Positions 55,734-64,000 of a stretch of 64,000 nucleotides of DNA are shown here, piece by piece; position 1 is the stretch's first letter; each line of letters opens with the position of its first letter. Origin of the DNA: CALMEC01 sp963777565 (GTDB lineage: Bacteria; Actinomycetota; Thermoleophilia; Miltoncostaeales; Miltoncostaeaceae); assembly GCA_963777565.1 (NCBI GenBank), contig CAVZQZ010000011.1, positions 57,834 to 121,833 of the forward strand, written 5' to 3'. A model generated the notes under the pieces. The model searched no databases. It saw only the letters and a list, made by a program, of their open reading frames with translations, and had not been told where the DNA came from. The translations under genes were made by a program, and so were the position numbers.

Positions 55734-56698
55734 CCCCGAGGGGGCGGGAGCCTCCGGAGGATCCCGTCGACGATTGCCCGGCTGCGCGCCAGGTCGGTTC
55801 CGCCGCTCAGGATGAGCCGGTGCGCGAGCGCGCCCGCCGCGATCGCCTTGACGTCGTCGGGGGTCACGAACCGCCGGCCCGCCGTCACCGCCGTCGCCTG
55901 AGCCAGGCGCAGCAGGCTGAGCGTCGCGCGCGGGCTTGCGCCGAGCGAGACGCCGTCGTGGCCGCGGGTGGCGTCGGCGATGTCGAGGATGTACTCCGTG
56001 ATCGCGTCCGCGACGTGCACGGCGCGGGTCGCGGTGGTCGCCCGGCGGAGCGCCTCGGCGTCGGTGACCGGCTGGAGCTCGCGCAGCGCGTCGCCGCCGC
56101 CGGTGCCGCTCAGGATCTCGCGTTCGGCGTCGCGACCCGGCAGGCCCAGCTCGATGACCATGGTGAAACGGTCGCGCTGACCCTCGACGAGCGGGAACGT
56201 CCCGGCGTGCTCGTGCGGGTTCTGGGTCGCGAGCACGACGAACGGATCCGGCAGCCGCAGCGTTCCGCCGTCGGCGCTGACCTGCCGCTCCTCCATCGCC
56301 TCCAGGAGCGCCGACTGGGTGCGTGGCGTGGTGCGGTTGATCTCGTCGACGAGGACGACGTTGGCGAACAGCGGGCCGGGACGAAACCGCCAGGCGCCGT
56401 CGCTCTGATCGAGCACGGAGACGCCGGTGAGGTCGGCGGGCAGGAGGTCCGGGGTGCCCTGAATGCGCCGGAAGGTCCCCCCGATGGATCCGGCGAGCGC
56501 CTTGGCCAGCAGGGTCTTCCCGACGCCGGGGACATCCTCGATGAGCACGTGTCCGCCCGCCAGGATCGCGGCGACGGCAAGCCGGAGCGCCTCGGGCTTG
56601 CCCCGGATGACGCTTGCGAGGTTCGCGTGCACGCTGGAGGCGAGCTCGGTGGCATCCTGCAGCGCGTCAGCGGCGGCGCCGATCTCGATCGTCGACAT
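55730..56698 (-). CDS. MoxR-family AAA ATPase
   Basis: This 322-residue AAA+ ATPase of the MoxR group acts as a chaperone for metal-dependent or surface complexes. Motifs are Walker A EDVPGVGKTLLAKAL, the GTPDLLPADLTG pore region, Walker B VVLVDEINRTTPRTQSALLEAMEERQV, sensor 1 ATQNP and the SPRATLSLLRLAQA sensor 2 region. It heads the three-gene operon; the upstream region contains hairpins at 56781-56836. Confidence 0.93.
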   Translation of the reverse strand: MSTIEIGAAADALQDATELASSVHANLASVIRGKPEALRLAVAAILAGGHVLIEDVPGVGKTLLAKALAGSIGGTFRRIQGTPDLLPADLTGVSVLDQSDGAWRFRPGPLFANVVLVDEINRTTPRTQSALLEAMEERQVSADGGTLRLPDPFVVLATQNPHEHAGTFPLVEGQRDRFTMVIELGLPGRDAEREILSGTGGGDALRELQPVTDAEALRRATTATRAVHVADAITEYILDIADATRGHDGVSLGASPRATLSLLRLAQATAVTAGRRFVTPDDVKAIAAGALAHRLILSGGTDLARSRAIVDGILRRLPPPRG

Positions 56699-57009
56699 CG
56701 TTCATGAATCGGCGTTCGCGGCCCCGGCCTTGAGGTTTCGCCACGTGTACGTGCCGAACGGGTGGGGCTGAAGCCGATCCGTCCGCGGCGACGCTCGCCC
56801 CTTCGCCGCGGACAGTCGGCCCCGGATGGGCCTTTTGCGTCCTGGCCAATGGTGTGACATCAAAATGGCGTGCTTGCATCCCTGAGCGAGAGCGAGCGAG
56901 GCGATGGACGCAGGTCGTCGCGACTATCGGGCATATTCGCGATACCGAGGACGCCGCATCGCGACGCTGGCAGCCGGGGAGACGCCACCGCGATTCCGAT
57001 GTCGCACCA
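56699..57009. other. intergenic region with two hairpins
   Basis: No gene is supported. A perfect 11-bp inverted repeat GTCCGCGGCGA (56781-56791) / TCGCCGCGGAC (56803-56813) is followed by GGCCC-CGGAT-GGGCC and TTTT (56818-56836), which would be an intrinsic terminator for a plus-strand transcript, although no plus-strand gene ends here. On the minus strand the same repeats would fold in the moxR leader. Confidence 0.5.
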
Positions 57010-57384
57010 CTAGAGGACGGCGTCGCTCGGGACGGCGGTGAGGTGGCGGTCGAGGCGGATCGACCGGGGCAGCGAGTCGACGATCCGCAGGACGCTCTGC
57101 AGATCGCCGCGACGCAGGAGGTCGAGCGGCTCGTAGTAGTCGAGCCCGGCGCTCGGCGAGGTGAGCCAGTTGCGTGCCGCCGCCGGGGTCATCTTCTCGA
57201 AGAGGCCCTCGAACACGATGAGGAGCTCGTCGAGCTTCTGGCGCGAGCGCGGTCCGGGCTCCATCGTGCCGGACAGCCAGGCGTCGACGATTCCCGGTGT
57301 CGCGTCGAGCATCTGCGCGACGTCGAACCGGCTCAGGCCGATATGGCCTGCGAGGAGCTCGAGCGGGTTGAGGTCCTGGTTCAC
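57010..57384 (-). CDS. HTH protein with MbcA/ParS/Xre antitoxin-like C-terminal region
   Basis: This 124-residue protein has an N-terminal helix-turn-helix (LAGHIGLSRFDVAQMLDATPGIVDAWLSG) and a C-terminal part resembling the DUF2384/Xre-MbcA-ParS toxin-binding domain (FEGLFEKMTPAAARNWLTSPSAGLDYYEPLDLLRRGDLQSVLRIVDSL). Such proteins usually pair with RES-type toxins, but no toxin gene is adjacent. GTG 57384 is preceded by AAGGAGG and preferred over ATG 57426. It may be an orphan regulator. Confidence 0.72.
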   Translation of the reverse strand: MNQDLNPLELLAGHIGLSRFDVAQMLDATPGIVDAWLSGTMEPGPRSRQKLDELLIVFEGLFEKMTPAAARNWLTSPSAGLDYYEPLDLLRRGDLQSVLRIVDSLPRSIRLDRHLTAVPSDAVL

Positions 57385-57529
57385 GATCCCCTCCTTGGGT
57401 GGCGTCTCTTTCGGGCCGATGTCCATTCCGACCGCGATACAACGGTAGCAAGCGTCGTTACAAAACCCAAACATTCGGCCGCGGCGCCGGTGGCGGGCTC
57501 GGTGGCGCCACCGGCACCCGGTCATGGGC

Positions 57530-58195
57530 TCAGGAGGCGGCCTGCCGCGGGTGGCCCCAGGCGTCGTCGTGGACGAGCGTGCGCCAGGGTCTCCGGATGG
57601 CCTTGAGCGCCGGCGGCAGGCTCGCCGGGAACTCGACGGGGTAGCCGAGCGGCGTGATGAGCGGGATCTCGAGCTCGTCGGGGATCTCGAGCAGCGCGCG
57701 GAACTCGGGTTCCACGAACCAATGGAACACGGTGGGCACCGTTCCCAGGCCGCGCGCCCTGGCCGCCACGAACAGGTTCTCCATCGCGAACGAGAGCGAC
57801 TCGATGTCGGCGATGCGCTCGGCGTCGCGGTGCTCCGGGGGGAACATGCCGCGTGGCACGACGAGGCCGATGATCCAGACGGGGACGTCGCGGTACGACC
57901 CGACTGCCTGCTCCGCGTAGTCGCGTCCCCAGGCGGCGTGCTCCTCGGGAGTGGCGCCCGGTGCGGGCGGACGGACGGTGCGGAAGTACTCCCCCCCGCC
58001 GCGGATCACAAGCTCGGCGATCGCCCGGCGCTTGGCGGTGTCCCTGACCACGATGAAGCTCCATGCCTGTGCCATGCCGCCGGTCGGGGCGATGAGCGCG
58101 AGGCGCAGGAGCGCGTCGACGTCTTCGTCCGACACCGGGGTGTCGGCGTAGCGGCGGACGCTTCGGCGCAGGCGGATGGCCTCGTCGGCGTTCAC
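57530..58195 (-). CDS. nitroreductase-family flavoprotein
   Basis: This 221-residue FMN-dependent oxidoreductase has the N-terminal RRSVRRYADTPVSDEDVDALLRLALIAPTGGMAQAWSFIVV, the central SLSFAMENLFVAARARGLGTVP and the PLGYPVEFP ending typical of the family. The substrate is unknown. GTG 58195 begins the homology; the longer frame from 58360 overlaps the divergent DUF445 gene. No partner gene is in line. Confidence 0.88.
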   Translation of the reverse strand: MNADEAIRLRRSVRRYADTPVSDEDVDALLRLALIAPTGGMAQAWSFIVVRDTAKRRAIAELVIRGGGEYFRTVRPPAPGATPEEHAAWGRDYAEQAVGSYRDVPVWIIGLVVPRGMFPPEHRDAERIADIESLSFAMENLFVAARARGLGTVPTVFHWFVEPEFRALLEIPDELEIPLITPLGYPVEFPASLPPALKAIRRPWRTLVHDDAWGHPRQAAS

Positions 58196-58277
58196 GTGTG
58201 CGGAACCTCCGGGTCGTTTTGCGGGCGTCCCTGAGCCTCTCACATCCGACGGGGTGCGGCGGTGGCAGGATTGGGCC

Positions 58278-59546
58278 GTGGAGTTGGCCCTGGATCCGGC
58301 GGCACGTCGCGACGAGCAGGAGCGCAGGCGTGCGCTGCGACGGATGAAGGTCCGGGCCACCGGGTTGCTGGTGCTCGCCGCCGCGGTCTTCGTCGCTGCC
58401 CGCCTGCTCGCGGACGGGCGGAGCTGGATCGGCTACGTCGAGGCCGCCGCGGAGGGCGCAATGGTCGGTGGGCTCGCGGACTGGTTCGCCGTGACGGCGC
58501 TGTTCCGGCACCCGCTCGGCATCCCGATCCCCCACACCGCGCTCATCCCCACCCGCAAGGACCAGCTCGGGCGCGCGATCGGCGGGTTCGTCGAGGAGAA
58601 CTTCCTGACCGGCGGCGTGGTGCTCGAGCGGCTGCGCACGATCGGCGTGGCGCGCCGAACCGCCGAGTGGGTGAGCGTTGAGGAGCACTCCGCGACGGTC
58701 GCCCGCCATACGTCGGCGATACTCGCCGGCGCCGCGGGCGTGCTGCGCGACGAGGCCGTCCAGGGGGCGCTCGAGGCGTCGGTGCTGTCGTGGGTGCGAC
58801 GCGTGCCGCTCGCCCCGCTCGCCGGCCGGGCGCTCACGATCGCGACCGCCGAGGGCCGACACGTCGAGCTGGTCGACGCGACCGTGCGCGGGGCGCAGCG
58901 CTTTCTCGACGAGCATCGCGAGTCGCTGCGGGCGCGGTTCGGGCGCGAGTCACCGTGGTGGGTGCCGGAGACCATCGACGACCGGATCTTCACCAAGCTC
59001 TTCGATGGGCTGCACGGGTTCCTGGTCGAGGTGGGCGACAGCCCGCACCACGAGTTCCGCAAGTATCTGGAAGAGCGCGTGGAGGTGCTCGCCGAGCGGC
59101 TGCAGACCGATCCGGCCCTTATTGCCCGCGGTGAGGAGCTGAAGGAGCAGATCCTCACCCACCCGGCGGTCCAGGCGTGGACGGCGTCGCTGTGGACCGA
59201 CCTCAAGGCGCTCCTGCACCGCCAGGCATCGGACCCCTCGTCGCAGCTTCGCCAGCGGATCGCGAGCGAGGTCGCGGCAGTCGGCCGGCGCGTCGCCGCC
59301 GATCCCGACCTTCAGGTCAAGGTGGACCGGTGGGTGGAGTCGGCGGTGACCTTCCTCATCGAGGAGCACCGCAATCAGGCGGGCGAGCTGATCGCCACCA
59401 CCGTCGCACGCTGGGACCCCGACGACGCGTCCCGCCGCGTGGAGCTGGCCGTCGGGCGGGACCTGCAGTTCATCCGGATCAACGGCACGGTCGTCGGCGG
59501 CCTCGCCGGCGTCGCGATCTACGCGATCGGGCGCCTCATCGGGTAA
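58278..59546 (+). CDS. DUF445 membrane protein
   Basis: This 422-residue DUF445 protein has one membrane helix near residues 30-48, the highly conserved GYVEAAAEGAMVGGLADWFAVTALFRHPLGIPIPHTALIPTRKDQLG, GGFVEENFL and a C-terminal membrane helix preceded by NGTVVGGLAGVAIYA. The middle is long and helical. Function is not established. GTG 58278 is the start of homology. It converges on the aldehyde dehydrogenase, whose stop is 10 bp away. Confidence 0.88.
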   Translation: MELALDPAARRDEQERRRALRRMKVRATGLLVLAAAVFVAARLLADGRSWIGYVEAAAEGAMVGGLADWFAVTALFRHPLGIPIPHTALIPTRKDQLGRAIGGFVEENFLTGGVVLERLRTIGVARRTAEWVSVEEHSATVARHTSAILAGAAGVLRDEAVQGALEASVLSWVRRVPLAPLAGRALTIATAEGRHVELVDATVRGAQRFLDEHRESLRARFGRESPWWVPETIDDRIFTKLFDGLHGFLVEVGDSPHHEFRKYLEERVEVLAERLQTDPALIARGEELKEQILTHPAVQAWTASLWTDLKALLHRQASDPSSQLRQRIASEVAAVGRRVAADPDLQVKVDRWVESAVTFLIEEHRNQAGELIATTVARWDPDDASRRVELAVGRDLQFIRINGTVVGGLAGVAIYAIGRLIG

Positions 59547-59556
59547 CGCAGGGACC

Positions 59557-60996
59557 TCAGTCGGCGGGAACCTGGACGACCACGAGCTTCTGCTCGGTCA
59601 TGCTGTGAATCGCCGCCGCGGGGCCCTCCCGGGTGTTCCCGCTCTCCTTCGTGCCGCCGTAGGGCATCTGATCGGCACGGAAGGTCGGGGTCTCGTTGAC
59701 GAGCACGCCGCCGAAGCGCAGGCGCGACGCCCACCCCAGGGCCCAGTCCACCCGCGCGGTGAAGATGCCGGCCTGCAGGCCGTACGGCGTGTCGTTGGCC
59801 AGGTCGATCGCCTCGTCGACGGTGTCGAACGGGGTGAAGCCAACGAGCGGGCCGAACACCTCGTCGCGGAAGACCCGCATGTCGGGGCGCACGCCGGTCA
59901 GGACGGTGGGGGCGAGCAGGCCGTTGCGAACGTCGCCGCCGGTGGCGACGGCGGCCCCGCCCGCGACCGCTTCGTCGATCCACGCGACGACGCGATCGCG
60001 GGCGTCGGCGGTGATGAGCGGACCGACGTCCGTCGCCTCGTCGAGCGGGTCGCCGAGCACGAGCCGCTCCACCCGCGCGACGACGGCGGCGAGCAGGCGG
60101 TCGTGAATCGATCGCTCGGCGATCACGCGCTGCACCGAGACGCAGGACTGCCCGGCGTGGGTGAACGCGGAACCGGCGATGCGCTCGGCAGCACGGTCGA
60201 TGTCGGCGTCGGCCGTCACGATCACCGGGGTGGCGTTGCCGAGCTCGAGGGCGACGCGCTTGCGGGGGTGGCGCGCGGCGAGCTCCCAGCCGACCGCGGC
60301 GCTCCCGGTGAACGAGATCATCGCGACGTCGGGGTGGTCGACCAGGGCCACGCCGATCGAGCTGCCGGGTCCGTTCAGCACGGTTAGGGCGCCCGGCTCG
60401 AGCCCCGCCTCCAGCAGGATCTCGGCGAGCGCGAGGGCCGACAGCGGGGTCGCCTCGGCGGGCTTCAGCACCACGGGGCATCCCGCGGCGATTGCCGGGG
60501 CGAGCTTGTGCGCCACGAGGTTCAGCGGGAAGTTGAACGGCGCGATCGCGGCGACGACGCCGATCGGCTCGGCAAGGGTGAGCGCCAACTTGCCGGCTCC
60601 CGACTCGGACCCCTGCAGCGGCACGACCTGCCCGGCGAGTCGCCGCGCCTCGACGGCCGCGAAGGTGAGGGTGTCGGCGCAGCGGGCCGTCTCGACCCGC
60701 GCCTGGGTGATCGGCTTGCCGGCCTCGGTGGCGATGAGCGCTGCCAGCCGGTCGGCCTGCTGCGCGACCCGGAGCGCAGCGCGTTCGAGGACCGCCGCGC
60801 GTCTGGCGGGGGGCGGTGGGGGAAGATGGCGGCAGGCGGCGGCGACGGCACGCGCGACGTCGGCTTCGCTCGCCATTGCGACCCGCGCGACGACGTCGCC
60901 GGTGTACGGGCTCACGACCTCGAGGTCGTCGTCGCGCTGCTCCCAGCCGTCTCCGAGGAGGATCCCCGTCGGGTGCTCGAGCGCGCTGGTCATCAT
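59557..60996 (-). CDS. aldehyde dehydrogenase (NAD(P)-dependent)
   Basis: This 479-residue ALDH-superfamily enzyme has APFNFPLNLVAHKLAPAIAAGC, the SFTGSAAVG dinucleotide loop, the general base in VALELGNATP and the catalytic cysteine in HAGQSCVSVQRV, followed by EVFGPLVGFTPFD. The aldehyde substrate is unknown; the GNATP in place of GGKNP is a recognised variant of some subgroups. ATG 60996 has GGAGGAG about 9 nt upstream. Confidence 0.9.
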   Translation of the reverse strand: MMTSALEHPTGILLGDGWEQRDDDLEVVSPYTGDVVARVAMASEADVARAVAAACRHLPPPPPARRAAVLERAALRVAQQADRLAALIATEAGKPITQARVETARCADTLTFAAVEARRLAGQVVPLQGSESGAGKLALTLAEPIGVVAAIAPFNFPLNLVAHKLAPAIAAGCPVVLKPAEATPLSALALAEILLEAGLEPGALTVLNGPGSSIGVALVDHPDVAMISFTGSAAVGWELAARHPRKRVALELGNATPVIVTADADIDRAAERIAGSAFTHAGQSCVSVQRVIAERSIHDRLLAAVVARVERLVLGDPLDEATDVGPLITADARDRVVAWIDEAVAGGAAVATGGDVRNGLLAPTVLTGVRPDMRVFRDEVFGPLVGFTPFDTVDEAIDLANDTPYGLQAGIFTARVDWALGWASRLRFGGVLVNETPTFRADQMPYGGTKESGNTREGPAAAIHSMTEQKLVVVQVPAD

Positions 60997-61089
60997 CTTC
61001 AACCTACTCCTCCGAGTGTGGGCCTCGGCCGTGTCCGCCTCACCACGTCCGTCCGTAGGTACCCGGTGCATCCCCGCGGCAAACCGTAC

Positions 61090-61587
61090 TCAGGCGATGT
61101 CGGGGGGCGCACCGGGCGGATGCGGATCGCCCGGTTCCACGGTGACCTCGGTGGTCACCGAGTTGGCGATGAAGCAGGCGTTGTGGGCGCGGTGGTGGAG
61201 GTCGGCGATCGCCTCCGGCGTTGGGTGCGTGCCGCTCCAGTCGATACTGGGACGCAGGATCACACGCAGCATCGCGTCGGCCCCGGCGGCGTTCTTGCCG
61301 AGCTCGCCGACGGCGTCATCCTCGTAGCGGTCGATGACGTGGCCGTCGGCGGCGGCGAACCAGAGGAAGAAGAGCATGTGGCACGACGACAGCGACGCGA
61401 CGAAGGCCTCCTCCGGGTCGACGGCGTCGGCACGTGAGAAGGGAAGCCGGACGACTTGGGGCGAGCTCGACGCGCCGATCACGCTGCCGCCGTCGAACCG
61501 CCACTCGTGCGCCCGTGAGTAGCGATTGTCGACGAACCGCTCATCGGTTGCCCGCTGCCACACGACGGTCGCCGTGTAGATGCTCAT
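61090..61587 (-). CDS. OsmC-family protein
   Basis: This 165-residue OsmC-like protein (MSIYTATVVWQRATDERFVDNRYSRAHEW start) has one reactive-type cysteine in VASLSSCHMLFFLWFAAADG and a second in HRAHNACFIANSV. It is likely a hydroperoxide reductase or relative. It lies 9 bp after the arfB stop on the minus strand and is likely co-transcribed with it. Confidence 0.87.
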   Translation of the reverse strand: MSIYTATVVWQRATDERFVDNRYSRAHEWRFDGGSVIGASSSPQVVRLPFSRADAVDPEEAFVASLSSCHMLFFLWFAAADGHVIDRYEDDAVGELGKNAAGADAMLRVILRPSIDWSGTHPTPEAIADLHHRAHNACFIANSVTTEVTVEPGDPHPPGAPPDIA

Positions 61588-61596
61588 CGCGTTCGG

Positions 61597-62011
61597 CTAG
61601 TCCGACGGCCCGGGGCGTTCGCGCATCGCCTTGATGCGCGAGCGGCGGGCCTTCTGGTCGAGCCTGCGCGCGACCGAGGACGCCGAGGGGGTCGTGGGCC
61701 GCCGCGTCCGCCGCGGGGCGAGCGCCGCGGCGATGCGCGTGCGGAGGGCGGCCTCCACGGTCGCCCGGTTTCGTTCGCGGGACCGGTCGGCCTGCGAGGC
61801 GAGTCGAAGCGGCCGGCGTTTGAGGTGGAGCGCGGCCGACAGCCGCGTGGCGATGTCGGACGGGAGTCCGTCGAGGGCCTCGCCTCTCACGGCGAGCTCG
61901 GCGCGTGTCTCGGTGTGGTCGCGACGCTGGCCGCCGGGCCCCGACGCCCGCGAGTAGCCGCCAGGTCGAGCGCTCGGCGAGGACGCGATCGGCGATCTCG
62001 CCGGGGGTCAT
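61597..62011 (-). pseudogene. arfB: alternative ribosome-rescue factor ArfB (aminoacyl-tRNA hydrolase) with one frameshift
   Basis: ArfB releases peptides from stalled ribosomes. The N-terminal part MTPGEIADRVLAERSTWR is in one frame; after a one-base shift near 61955-61962 the rest reads YSRASGPGGQRRDHTETRAEL, with the catalytic GGQ, and ends with a basic ribosome-binding tail (RRLDQKARRSRIKAMR). All parts are present, so either a single sequencing error or recent damage explains the break. The start ATG overlaps the topoisomerase TGA by 4 nt (ATGA). Confidence 0.78.
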
Positions 62012-64000
62012 TTCGCGGCGGTCGTTGCGCACCGCCGGTGTCGCGGCTGCCTGCTCGTGCGCCTCCGCGATGCGCTCGGTCGGCCTCCTCGCGGGTGACC
62101 TCGTGCCCTTCTCGCGCTTCCAGATGACGAAGCCGCAGCCGGGGTTCTTGCGGCTCTTCCAGCTCGTGCAGCCGTAGGCACGGCTGTTCTCGACGATCTC
62201 GCCGCCGCAGCCGGGCGTGGGGCAGTCGCCGATGGGCTCCTTCGACGGCCGCCGGTGCGGCGTTGGTCTCGCCGCGCGGCCACCATCTTGCGGGCGGTCT
62301 CGACGTCGACCTCGCCCTTCTGGCCGCGCACGCTGCTTCCAGATGACGTACCCGCAGCCGGTCTCGGTGCGGCTCTTCCAGCTCGTGCAGCCGTAGCTGC
62401 GGGTGCGCTCGATGATCTCGCCGCCGCACCCGGGCGTGGGGCAGGGGCCGATGCACCTCGCGCTCGGCTCTCGAGGTCCTTGCTGGAGCGCCCGGCGGCG
62501 ATGTGCTCGAGCGCCTCGCTCGCGCGTGAGCGTGCGGCCGTTCGCTGCTTCCAGAGCGTGTAGCCGCAGCCCGGGCTCGTCCTTGCCCTTGTAGCGTGTT
62601 GCAGCCGTAGCTCTTGGGGTACTCGACGATCTGGCCCTCGCAGCCGGGGGTCGGGCACGGCGCGAGCGGCGGCGCTCGACGCGCAGGTCGTCGCGCTCCT
62701 TGTCGGCGAACCACGCGACGACCTCGCGGGTGAAGTCCGTCGATCTCGCGCGCGGAAGTCCTCATGGCTGCTCCTCGCCGCGCTCGATGCGGTTGAGGCG
62801 CTGCTCCCAGCGGCCGGTGAGCTCCGGGCTGCGTCAGGACGTGGTCGCCGAGCATCTGTGATGAGGCCGACGCCCTTCTCGGTGGCGCGCAGGCTGCGGC
62901 CCTCGCGCTCGACGTACTCGGCGTCGATCAGCCGCTCGATCGTCGCAGCGCGCGTCGCCGGCGTGCCGATGCCGGCGTCCTTCATGGCCTCGGCGGCCTC
63001 GTCGTCGTCGACGAGCTTGCCGGCGGTCTCCATGGCGCGCAGGAGCGTGCCCTCCGAGTAGCGGGCCGGCGGCTTGGTTCGCTTGGCGAGCGCCTCGGCC
63101 GTCGGCGCAGTCGACGGCCTCGCCTACGCGTCGAGCGCGGCAGCGTCTGCTCGCGCCTCCTCGTCCTCCTTCGCCGGCGCCGTCGCCGCTCGGGCTCGGG
63201 TCGGCCTCCTCGCCGTAGACGGCGCGCCAGCCGGCCTCGATCATCACCTTGCCCCGGCTGCGGAACAGGTGCTCGTCGCAGCGGGTCTCGACGACCGTGC
63301 GCTCGAAGCGGCCGGCGGGGTGGAAGACCGCCAGGAAGCGGCGGGCGACCATGTCGTAGATGCGGTGCTCGTCGCGGCGTGAGCCCGGCGAGGTCGTGGT
63401 CGCCCTCGGTCGGGATGATGGCGTGGTGGTCGGTGACCTTCGCGTCGTTGACGACCCGGCCCGAGCGGCAGGCGGTCGAGCCCGAGCACGTAGCGCGCCG
63501 CGTCGGCGTAGACCGGCGCGGCCGCGCCCACGCCGCGCGACGACGGTCTTGAGCTGGCCGACCATGTCGCCGGACAGGTAGCGGGAGCTGGTGCGCGGGT
63601 AGGTGAGGAGCTTGTGCTGGTCGTACAGGGCCTGCGCGGCGCGCGAGGGTGCGCTGGCCGAGAAGCCGAACCGGCGGTTGGCCTCGCGCTGGAGGGTCGT
63701 GAGGTCGTAGAGGAGCGGCGGCTGCTCGATCTGCGGCTTGGTCTCGAGCGACTCCACCACGCGCGGGCTTGCCGCTGACCGCGGCCGCGATCGCCTCGGC
63801 CGGGCTCCGCCGCGGTGAGGCGGGTCGTGGAGCCCTCGTGCCAGAGGCCGACGTACCGGGCTCCGCCGGAGGTCGCGAACGTCGCCTCGACCTCCCAGTA
63901 GTCCTCGGGCACGAACGCCGGCGATCGCCAGGTCGCGGTCCGACGATGAGCGCCAGCGTCGGCGTCTGGACCCGGCCGAGCGAGAGCACCTTGCGTACCG
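62008..64000 (-). pseudogene. type IA DNA topoisomerase (TopB/TopA-like), 3' part, many frameshifts
   Basis: The gene runs in from beyond the right edge. Pieces in order are VLSLGRVQTPTLALIV, FVPEDYWEVEATF, TLQREANRRFGFSA, KLLTYPRTSSRYLS (catalytic tyrosine), GRVVNDAKVTDHHAIIPTEG, IYDMVARRFLAVFHPAGRFERT, DAGIGTPATRAATIERLIDAEYVEREGR, and three C-terminal zinc-finger units of the type CPTPGCGGEI...YGCTSWKS...GCGYVIWK. They lie in all three frames with a shift every 50-200 bp. The domain content is fully that of a topoisomerase. Contig-end sequence error or a true pseudogene are both possible. Confidence 0.8.

Overview
This window comes from a high-GC bacterium, most likely an actinobacterial lineage. 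Thermoleophilia-type is my guess from gene content and is not proven. Supporting signs are the actinobacterial-type LexA boxes (CGAACATATGTTCG and CGAACGTATGTTCG) in front of dnaE2 and imuB, an imuB-DUF6504 pair, very frequent GTG and TTG starts, and many 1- or 4-nt stop/start overlaps (GTGA, ATGA, TGATG). No rRNA, tRNA or CRISPR array was seen.

Housekeeping blocks. The 5' end of rpsT (minus strand) faces away from murJ-lepA-hemW-hrcA and one unknown gene. A sulfate ABC transporter operon (sbp-cysT-cysW-cysA, 6.5-10.1 kb) converges on a minus-strand set: amidohydrolase, cysteine dioxygenase, NeuD-like acyltransferase, then a cysteine-free Rrf2 regulator. Together these look like a sulfur/cysteine neighbourhood. 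A long plus-strand operon (13.9-21.6 kb) runs dnaJ-prmA-rsmE-mtaB-HIT-phoH-ybeY-[DgkA-PAP2 fusion]-cdd-era.

Accessory stretch, 21.6-26.9 kb. It holds a small unknown gene, the last 31 codons of a lost ABC ATPase that overlap a flippase-like membrane gene, a membrane-anchored Kelch plus YVTN double-propeller protein, and a tyrosine-recombinase pseudogene broken by at least five frameshifts. This looks like a decayed insertion.

Central part. fpg-hydrolase-MFS (minus) is divergent from deoC-hisIE-trpE-trpG-trpD-trpC (plus), followed by a thioredoxin-like/ccmH pair and a DUF72 gene. The 37.4-39.3 kb stretch is patchy: a duplicated DUF72 3' end, a 31-codon microgene with an exceptionally long Shine-Dalgarno sequence and its own terminator-like hairpin, and a beta-carbonic anhydrase with two homopolymer frameshifts. 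Next come a secreted Kelch protein, an A-type Fe-S carrier, two tandem CAP-domain proteins and a beta-lactamase-like serine hydrolase.

SOS mutagenesis genes lie at 43.9-51.0 kb. dnaE2 and imuB each have a LexA box directly touching the start codon; imuB is followed by a DUF6504 gene and a minimal CheA-like Hpt-ATPase protein. The rest is a membrane-anchored repeat protein, two OsmC proteins, moxR-DUF58-transglutaminase, an orphan HTH/antitoxin-like gene, a nitroreductase, DUF445 and an aldehyde dehydrogenase. At the right edge arfB carries one frameshift and a type IA topoisomerase carries many. Frameshift density rises sharply over the last 2 kb, so poor sequence at a contig end is as likely as gene decay.
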